IMG/VR virus record: IMGVR_UViG_3300047476_000222
Span: 1-34,473 of that record
Source: a virus
Reading direction: 5' to 3' (one strand)
Length of the DNA stretch: 34,473 bases
The position numbers were made by a program, and so were the translations under genes. Positions 28,761 to 34,473 of the stretch are shown in pieces (the first letter of the stretch is position 1; every line of letters starts with the position of its first letter). The notes beneath the pieces are model-generated. The model saw nothing but the letters and a program-made list of their open reading frames with translations. It ran no database searches and had not been told where the DNA came from.

Positions 28761-30513
28761 GTTTACAGTCGGCAGAACGCCAACCACATTAGTTCAAATT
28801 GACCAAGATTTTTGCAATTTGACTTATGGTGTTGCGCCTTGCACAGCTTCAACTCCTGCTAATAAATGCTTTAATACTTATGCGACTTGCCAAGTGCAGG
28901 GAGTTTTTAGTCGTGGAGTGAAAACTATTACATTCGGGAAACCTGAATCAGACTTGCCAAGAAATATGAATATCTTGCCAATGCTGACTTCGGTAACAAC
29001 TGCTCCGACTAAAATCAATCCAACAAACGGCAATAAAAATATTAGCCCATTGGGTCAAAGAGCAGTGGCGACAATCTCCTTTTTAGATGCGCCGTATTCA
29101 GATATGCTTACTGACCCATATCGCACAGGACGGTCATATATTCCTATTCAGAATGGCACATTTTGGTCAAAGTGGTTAGTTCGTAATCCATATTATCAAA
29201 ACAGACCTATTCGTATCTATGAGGGATATTTAGGTCAGGATATTGCTGATATGCAGGTCCGCCATTATCTAATTGATACGATTACTGGTCCTGATTCAAA
29301 TGGCAAGGTGAGTATTGTTGCTAAAGACCCATTGAAATTAGCTGATAGACAAAAATCTCAAGCTCCAGTTTTAACGACTGGCGAATTGTTTTACGCATTA
29401 AATACGACAGACACAACTATTACAATGCAAAAAGCAGTATTAGCTGATTATCCGACAAGCGGAACTGTTCGTATTGATGATGAATTGATGACTTACACAT
29501 CAAGAAGCTCAGTAGTCATTACTGGAATTGATTGTGTTCAGCTTTCAGGAGTAACCCGTGCAACTGATGGGTCAATAGTTGATACACATGATGTAGATTC
29601 AAATGTTCAAGTTTGTTTGCGATATGTTGATACTCCAGTTTGGGAAGTTGTTTACGACTTGCTTACAACTTATGCAAAAATACCAAGTTCATATATTCCA
29701 TATGCTGATTGGGTTGCTGAAGGCTCTGTTTGGCTTCCTCAATTCAATGTTACTACACTAATTAGCGAGCCGACTGGTGTTGATGACCTATTATATGAAT
29801 TAATGGAACAAGTTTTGTTCTATGTATGGTGGGATGAGCGTGACCAAGAAATAAAACTTAGAGCTATTAGACCTATTATCGGAACAGCCCCCGTTTTTAC
29901 AGATGAATCTAATATTATAGAAAACTCAACGAGCTTTTCTACTGACCCAAAAAACAGAGTTAGTCAAGTTTGGATTTATTACAATCCAAAAAATAGAGCC
30001 GAAGCCGTTGATAATGGTCCTAACTATCAACAAATTGAACTTAGAGCCGACTTAGATGCTGAAAGCGATAATCAATATGGCGAAAGTCGTATTCGTAAGG
30101 TTTACGCTCGTTGGATTCAAAATAATGCTCAGGCTATCAACTTGGCGGCGCGATTATTAGGGGCAAGTTATCAGAACCCTAAATATATGAAGATTCGAGT
30201 TGATGCTAAGGATAGAGGAATTTGGACTGCGGATATTGTGGACATATATAACCGCAATATCGTAAACTTTAATGGTCAGCAAGAATTAGAGCGTTATCAA
30301 ATTTTATCAGTGCAAGAGGTTGTTTCAGGCGAAACAATTGAATATGAGATGCAGAGATTTATGTTCAGAGGAACACGCTTTGGATTTTATATGGCGGCTG
30401 ATGCGCCTTTGTATATTAATGCAACTGAAGAAGAAAAATCTGCTCCAAGTGGTTGGTTTGCAGATGATTTAGGCTTAATGCCTGATGGAAGCGAAGGATG
30501 GGAGTATCAATAA
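28753..30513 (+). CDS. Tail tip / hub protein with four N-terminal Cys
   Basis: A 586-residue protein starting at TTG 28753; no in-frame ATG is near, and the N-terminal FTVGRTPTTLVQIDQDF supports this start. Four Cys lie close together (FCNLTYGVAPCTA, then KCFNTYATCQ), a constant feature of this tail protein type, perhaps for a metal cluster or disulfides. Further regions: FWSKWLVRNPYYQNRPIRIY, SIVAKDPLKLADRQKSQAP and VDDLLYELMEQVLFYVWWDE. It is likely to form the tail-tip hub below the tape measure, comparable to lambda gpL or gpJ in position. Confidence 0.72.
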   Translation: MNEFTVGRTPTTLVQIDQDFCNLTYGVAPCTASTPANKCFNTYATCQVQGVFSRGVKTITFGKPESDLPRNMNILPMLTSVTTAPTKINPTNGNKNISPLGQRAVATISFLDAPYSDMLTDPYRTGRSYIPIQNGTFWSKWLVRNPYYQNRPIRIYEGYLGQDIADMQVRHYLIDTITGPDSNGKVSIVAKDPLKLADRQKSQAPVLTTGELFYALNTTDTTITMQKAVLADYPTSGTVRIDDELMTYTSRSSVVITGIDCVQLSGVTRATDGSIVDTHDVDSNVQVCLRYVDTPVWEVVYDLLTTYAKIPSSYIPYADWVAEGSVWLPQFNVTTLISEPTGVDDLLYELMEQVLFYVWWDERDQEIKLRAIRPIIGTAPVFTDESNIIENSTSFSTDPKNRVSQVWIYYNPKNRAEAVDNGPNYQQIELRADLDAESDNQYGESRIRKVYARWIQNNAQAINLAARLLGASYQNPKYMKIRVDAKDRGIWTADIVDIYNRNIVNFNGQQELERYQILSVQEVVSGETIEYEMQRFMFRGTRFGFYMAADAPLYINATEEEKSAPSGWFADDLGLMPDGSEGWEYQ

Positions 30514-31071
30514 ATGACATGGACTAATATACCGAATGCCAACTTAGCGGCAGGCGCACCAATACGAAGCGTTGATTTGATTGCACTTCGAGATAATATT
30601 ACCGCTCAAGCGAATGGAGATGCTGGAGCACCTAAGACACAAAATGCGGCTATTGCAAGTGGAATCGTCAATTCATTAAATGGACAACAAGGCAATATAG
30701 TAAATACCGATTTAAATTCTATTGGTTCAGTAGTACGAGCCGCTTATTATTCAAGCAGTGGCGTTTATGCAGGTCAAACAGTTTCAGGAAGTGTTCTATA
30801 TGTTCCGAACGCTTATGTTGCGGCACAATCAGGACCTGGAGGTTTTACAAGTCAATATACTAGTGACCAAAATTACACAATGTATCAAATGAGTGCAGTT
30901 ACTAGAAGAAATGCTGGTCCAACAGGAGCTAATCCGCCGCAAGGTTCAGCAACTCTATCAGGAACTTGGAGATGTATGAGTTATGGAGGTCCATTATCAG
31001 TTAGTTATGATGCTGACAATAATATAACTTTCACTCAAATGACTTATAACCTTTTTGTTAGAGTTTCATAA
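30514..31071 (+). CDS. Tail tip-associated protein
   Basis: A 185-residue protein. The N-terminus (TWTNIPNANLAAGAPIRSVD, then LIALRDNITAQANGDAGAP) is seen in phage tail or fibre-attachment proteins; the rest is beta-rich and Gly/Ser/Thr-rich with many aromatic residues (QYTSDQNYTMYQMSAVTRR). It has no enzymatic motif. It lies between the hub and small fibre-assembly-type proteins. Probably a tail fibre or tip component. Confidence 0.6.
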   Translation: MTWTNIPNANLAAGAPIRSVDLIALRDNITAQANGDAGAPKTQNAAIASGIVNSLNGQQGNIVNTDLNSIGSVVRAAYYSSSGVYAGQTVSGSVLYVPNAYVAAQSGPGGFTSQYTSDQNYTMYQMSAVTRRNAGPTGANPPQGSATLSGTWRCMSYGGPLSVSYDADNNITFTQMTYNLFVRVS

Positions 31072-31080
31072 GGATTAAAA

Positions 31081-31347
31081 ATGTTTACTATTGAAACTGT
31101 AAAAAATATTCAATGGGCTGATGAAGCTCATACTATGTTCAATTGTTTAGTTAAATATGCTGAATTTAATGAAGAACATCCAGTTGGAGTTAGTCCCGAT
31201 GATAAATATGCTCATATTCAAGAATTATGGGCTAATGGTAATGCGGGCATTTATGGTGAAATTGCTGAATATGTTGCTCCTCAAGTTGAAGTAAGACAAT
31301 TTTCAGCAAACGCAAATAATGAAACACAATCAAAAGGAGCAATCTAA
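31081..31347 (+). CDS. Small tail fibre-associated protein
   Basis: An 88-residue acidic protein (IETVKNIQWADEAHTMFNCL, VGVSPDDKYAHIQELWANGN, AGIYGEIAEYVAP). Similar short proteins with WADxxHTMF and an IYGxIAxY end are found between tail tip and fibre genes in proteobacterial phages and are often called fibre assembly proteins. No function is shown. An AAGGA site lies ahead of the ATG. Confidence 0.55.
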   Translation: MFTIETVKNIQWADEAHTMFNCLVKYAEFNEEHPVGVSPDDKYAHIQELWANGNAGIYGEIAEYVAPQVEVRQFSANANNETQSKGAI

Positions 31348-31692
31348 ATGCTTGCAGGACTATTAGATATTGAAGTTGAACAGGGTGCGACTTTTGAATT
31401 AACATTTATCTATCAAGATGAAGCGGGTAATCCTTTTGATTTAACTGGCATGACTGCTCGTATGCAGTTGCGCAGGACATATAATAGCCCAACGGCTTTA
31501 ATTGAATTGACTACTGCGAATAATAGAATTGTATTCGACCCATTCGCAGGAAAAATAACATTGCGAATTTCTGCAACAGATACTCAGCCTTTGAGTGGTT
31601 CAGGTGTTTATGACCTTGAATTAATTGACGGCTCTACTGTAAATCGTATTTTAGAAGGCTCATTTAAGGTATGCGCTGAGGCAACAAAATGA
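31348..31692 (+). CDS. BppU-like baseplate/fibre-mount protein
   Basis: A 114-residue beta protein like the BppU N-terminal or phage baseplate upper-protein family: [66 protein letters not shown]. Such domains join fibres to the tail tip. It follows the preceding stop without a gap and overlaps the collagen-like fibre gene by ATGA. Confidence 0.75.
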   Translation: MLAGLLDIEVEQGATFELTFIYQDEAGNPFDLTGMTARMQLRRTYNSPTALIELTTANNRIVFDPFAGKITLRISATDTQPLSGSGVYDLELIDGSTVNRILEGSFKVCAEATK

Positions 31693-33950
31693 ATCGCATA
31701 ACTGTAATCAATGCAACTAATCAAATTCAAGTAATTCAAGACCCTGATAGTCAAGTCATTGTATTGCAAGAGCAAGCTCGTACTATTGTTTTGCGCGGCG
31801 AAGGCATCCAAGGTCCGAGAGGCTATGGATTACCGCAAGGCGGAGCAATTAATGATTTAATTGTTAAAAAAAGCGGCACTGATTACGATACTGAATGGCG
31901 TGATGAAATAACTGTCGATAAAATTACGCTTGACCAAACTGCGGCTGAAATTGTTGGTGTTTCACAGATGGCGTGGAACGATACTGATGGCACGATGGAT
32001 TTGGGATTAAAGGGTGGAAATGTCACACTCCAAGTAGGTCAAGAATTAGTGCAGATGTGTAATAACAGAACTGGCTCATCTATTTTAAATGGTAGCGCAG
32101 TAGTTATTAAGGGCTCTCAAGGTAATCGCCTAACAATTTCAAAGGCGATGGCTAATGCTGAATCAACATCTAGTAAAACTTTTGGCGTTTTAACTGAAGA
32201 TATTTTAGATAATCAGTCAGGGTTTGTAACAACTGAAGGATTAGTTCGTGGCATTGATACAAGCGCATTGTTAGAAGGAGCTATTGTATGGCTATCTCCA
32301 ACAGTTGCAGGCGGATTAACAACTACAAAGCCGAGCGCACCTGACCATCTAGTAATGATTGGCGTATGTGTTAGACAACATCATTCAGTCGGTATGCTCT
32401 ATGTCAAAGTCACGAATGGATTTGAATTAGATGAATTGCATAATGTTAAATTAACTAATCCGCAAAATGGGGATGCTCTTGTTTATAACTATGCGACACA
32501 ACTTTGGGAAAATAAGCAAGCAGTCGGTCCAACTGGTCCAACTGGACCACAAGGATTGCAAGGATTACAAGGCGTTCAAGGTGAGCAAGGTATTCAAGGC
32601 GTTACTGGTATACAAGGTCCAACTGGTCCGATAGGTGAAACAGGACCAACAGGTCCAACAGGAGCGGCATCTACTGAAGTAGGTCCAACAGGTCCAACAG
32701 GCGCACAAGGTCCGACAGGTCCAACAGGACCAATGGGCGCAGATTCAACAGTCGTAGGTCCAACTGGTCCGACTGGTCCTCAAGGTGAACAAGGTATTCA
32801 AGGAGTTCAGGGAATACAAGGTGAATTAGGTCCAACTGGTCCTCAAGGTATTCAAGGCGAGCAGGGTATCCAAGGGGTAACTGGACCAACAGGCGCACAA
32901 GGATTAATTGGTCCAACTGGTCCAACGGGTGAGCAGGGTATACAAGGTATTCAAGGAACGGTAGGTCCGACAGGTCCAACGGGTGCAACTGGTCCACAAG
33001 GCACAAGCATAAATCTAAAAGGTGAAGTAGCGACTACTGGCGACTTGCCTATGGTTGGCAATCTTCCGAATGATGCTTATGTTGTTTTATCTGATGGTAA
33101 TTTATGGGTATGGGATGGACTTGCTTGGTTTGATGCGGGTCAAATTGTTGGTCCTATGGGTCCGACTGGTCCTCAAGGTGAACAAGGTGTTCAGGGGAAT
33201 ATTGGTGCAACTGGTCCAACTGGAGAGGTTGGTCCAACTGGTCCGACTGGTTCACAAGGAATACAAGGCGAAGTAGGTCCAACTGGTCCGCAGGGTATCC
33301 AAGGAGTTCAAGGCGATATTGGTCCAACTGGTCCTCAAGGTATTCAAGGCATCCAAGGTTCTCAAGGTATTCAGGGCGAAGTAGGTCCGACTGGACCAAC
33401 AGGTGCTCAAGGTTTGCAAGGAATACAAGGCATACAAGGTATTCAAGGTGAAGTTGGTCCTACTGGTCCGACTGGAGCAACTGGACCTCAAGGTGCTGAT
33501 TCAACTGTCATCGGTCCTACTGGTCCAACTGGTCCACAAGGCACTCAGGGTGTACAAGGTATTCAGGGTGAGATTGGTCCTACTGGTCCGCAAGGCATAC
33601 AAGGTGAAACTGGTTTAACTGGTCAGACTGGTGGGGTTGGTCCTACTGGTCCAACTGGTCCACAAGGCGCACAAGGTATTCAAGGTGAAACTGGATTAAC
33701 AGGACCAACAGGTCCAACGGGTTCACAAGGCACAACTGGGGCGCAAGGTCCAACTGGTCCAACTGGTAACACTGGACAACAAGGACCAACTGGACCAACT
33801 GGACCGAGTGGAACTACTCTTGTGAACTGGACTATTACAGAATCAGGCGGAGTTTTATTTTTTGCTTATTCAGGCGTTAATAAATTCAAAGTTGATTCAA
33901 GCGGAAATATCACAACTATTGGCAATGTGACAGCATACGGAACAATGTAA
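31689..33950 (+). CDS. Collagen-like tail fibre
   Basis: A 753-residue fibre. Residues 1-279 are an attachment and beta-structured head. Residues 280-438 are Gly-X-Y repeats (mainly GPT, GPQ, GIQ), and residues 439-487 form an interruption with a small folded domain ([20 protein letters not shown], then [13 protein letters not shown]). Residues 488-708 are a second collagen block and 709-753 a beta-like end ([18 protein letters not shown]). Collagen blocks make trimeric rods. Bacterial collagen-like proteins often carry sugars on Thr in GPT, which is very frequent here. A methyltransferase and glycosyltransferase lie two to four genes downstream. Confidence 0.9.
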   Translation: MNRITVINATNQIQVIQDPDSQVIVLQEQARTIVLRGEGIQGPRGYGLPQGGAINDLIVKKSGTDYDTEWRDEITVDKITLDQTAAEIVGVSQMAWNDTDGTMDLGLKGGNVTLQVGQELVQMCNNRTGSSILNGSAVVIKGSQGNRLTISKAMANAESTSSKTFGVLTEDILDNQSGFVTTEGLVRGIDTSALLEGAIVWLSPTVAGGLTTTKPSAPDHLVMIGVCVRQHHSVGMLYVKVTNGFELDELHNVKLTNPQNGDALVYNYATQLWENKQAVGPTGPTGPQGLQGLQGVQGEQGIQGVTGIQGPTGPIGETGPTGPTGAASTEVGPTGPTGAQGPTGPTGPMGADSTVVGPTGPTGPQGEQGIQGVQGIQGELGPTGPQGIQGEQGIQGVTGPTGAQGLIGPTGPTGEQGIQGIQGTVGPTGPTGATGPQGTSINLKGEVATTGDLPMVGNLPNDAYVVLSDGNLWVWDGLAWFDAGQIVGPMGPTGPQGEQGVQGNIGATGPTGEVGPTGPTGSQGIQGEVGPTGPQGIQGVQGDIGPTGPQGIQGIQGSQGIQGEVGPTGPTGAQGLQGIQGIQGIQGEVGPTGPTGATGPQGADSTVIGPTGPTGPQGTQGVQGIQGEIGPTGPQGIQGETGLTGQTGGVGPTGPTGPQGAQGIQGETGLTGPTGPTGSQGTTGAQGPTGPTGNTGQQGPTGPTGPSGTTLVNWTITESGGVLFFAYSGVNKFKVDSSGNITTIGNVTAYGTM
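32526..33812 (+). repeat. Collagen-coding tandem repeat tract
   Basis: Imperfect 9-bp-periodic DNA repeats encoding Gly-X-Y, split by a non-repeat segment at about 33006-33149 that encodes the interruption domain. Local runs such as GGTCCAACTGGTCCGACT recur many times. Such tracts are prone to unequal recombination, so length may vary between isolates, and assembly here should be checked. Confidence 0.85.
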
Positions 33951-34473
33951 TGACATTACCTGCATCAGGCACTCTATCAATTCAGCAAATCAACGCTGAA
34001 TTTGGTAGGGGCAATAATTTAAATGCTTATCGTGGCACGCAGTGGTATACAGATGCGGGCGGTTCAGGAACTTTCCCAACAGGCGCAATTTCTATATCTG
34101 ATTTTTATGGAAAGCGATTAACCTCTCCAACATTCTCATTCACGATTTCATCGCATCAAGATAGAGCAAACCTTAGAACACTCGCATTAAATGCGGGATG
34201 GAATGGTTCATCTGCGGTTATTGCTACTCTTGCAAGCGGTGTTTGGATTTATTCAGCATCAACAGGGCAAGCCGCATTAACTATTGATGGCTCATTCCCT
34301 AATGGCGTGACTTTTATTAATAATGGTTATGTTGTTGGTATGGGCGGTAATGGTGGCAATGGCGGGGCGGGGTATTCTGCGGGTATAGCGGGTTCAGTTG
34401 GTGGAACAGGTATTGCAGTCAGCACATCAGTAACAATTCAAAATAATTCAAATATTGGCGGTGGCGGTGGTGG
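33950..34473 (+). CDS. Glycine-rich tail adhesin, 5' part (continues at 1)
   Basis: The first 174 codons and two bases of a gene that continues at base 1 of the window. The start overlaps the collagen-fibre stop (TAATG). The N-terminus carries a tail-protein pattern I recognise from many phages: LPASGTLSIQQINAEFGRG, then LNAYRGTQWY and GAISISDFYGK, which probably mounts it on the tail. A beta region follows (FTISSHQDRANLRTLALN). A glycine-rich C-terminal module begins near residue 125 (GMGGNGGNGGAG) and continues across the junction. Likely the receptor-binding tip protein. Confidence 0.8.
   Translation, partial: MTLPASGTLSIQQINAEFGRGNNLNAYRGTQWYTDAGGSGTFPTGAISISDFYGKRLTSPTFSFTISSHQDRANLRTLALNAGWNGSSAVIATLASGVWIYSASTGQAALTIDGSFPNGVTFINNGYVVGMGGNGGNGGAGYSAGIAGSVGGTGIAVSTSVTIQNNSNIGGGGG

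Noticed and set aside
32671-33618. Several long open frames on both strands inside the collagen tract
   Set aside because: Repetitive GGTCCAACT-type DNA lacks stops in most frames; these are low-complexity shadows of the fibre gene.

Overview
The window looks like one complete tailed-phage genome of about 34.5 kb, cut at an arbitrary point of a circular map. A glycine-rich tail gene begins at 33950, runs off the right end with two bases of an unfinished codon, and continues in frame from base 1 to a stop at 323-325. Capsid, connector and tail genes are those of a siphovirus-like phage: HK97-type protease and capsid, TP901-1-type tail tube, and a frameshifted tail chaperone. The M15 peptidase, 3-TM holin family and signal-peptide proteins suggest a Gram-negative, probably proteobacterial, host. 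The sequence is AT-rich, genes are packed with ATGA or TAATG overlaps, and no integrase, repressor/Cro pair, transposase, tRNA or CRISPR array was recognised, so a lytic lifestyle is the simplest reading.

Layout. Positions 1-2830 hold the end of the adhesin-like tail gene, a cupin-like protein, a small-molecule-type SAM methyltransferase and a glycosyltransferase with a helical-repeat C-terminus. Positions 2808-6389 hold the lysis/envelope block: membrane coiled-coil proteins, a secreted protein, a secreted NIDO-like protein, two holin-like proteins and an M15 endopeptidase. Positions 6388-10222, on the minus strand, form a replication and nin-like cluster read from a promoter at 10255-10283: RusA resolvase, a strongly structured RNA element, a DUF1376 initiator, a P-like loader, NinB, small membrane proteins, a YbcO-like nuclease and two winged-helix-like proteins. 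Positions 10284-15291 form the rightward early region: a single-strand annealing protein, a YqaJ exonuclease, SSB, DNA-binding proteins and many tiny membrane proteins. It is served by two near-identical promoter modules (10284-10347 and 14480-14542) and a recurring ACACGAAAGG leader.

Positions 15283-17528 run from a regulator through a ParB-like protein, a TAGT-like glycosyltransferase and two Cys-rich small proteins into the terminase. Positions 17521-34473 are packaging, head and tail: TerS, TerL, portal, minor head, protease, capsid, connectors, tail tube, a -1 frameshifted chaperone pair, tape measure, tail tip proteins, a collagen-like fibre and the glycine-rich adhesin.

The observations I rate highest are: (1) the branched, pseudoknot-capable RNA upstream of the replication gene, with its own candidate promoter and terminator; (2) a TAGT-like glycosyltransferase next to a ParB-like protein and terminase, without a visible TET/JBP or hydroxymethylase partner; (3) a GPT-rich collagen fibre closely followed by a glycosyltransferase and methyltransferase; and (4) a complete bacterial-type -1 frameshift cassette. 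Product calls come from motif recognition by eye; no database search was run.
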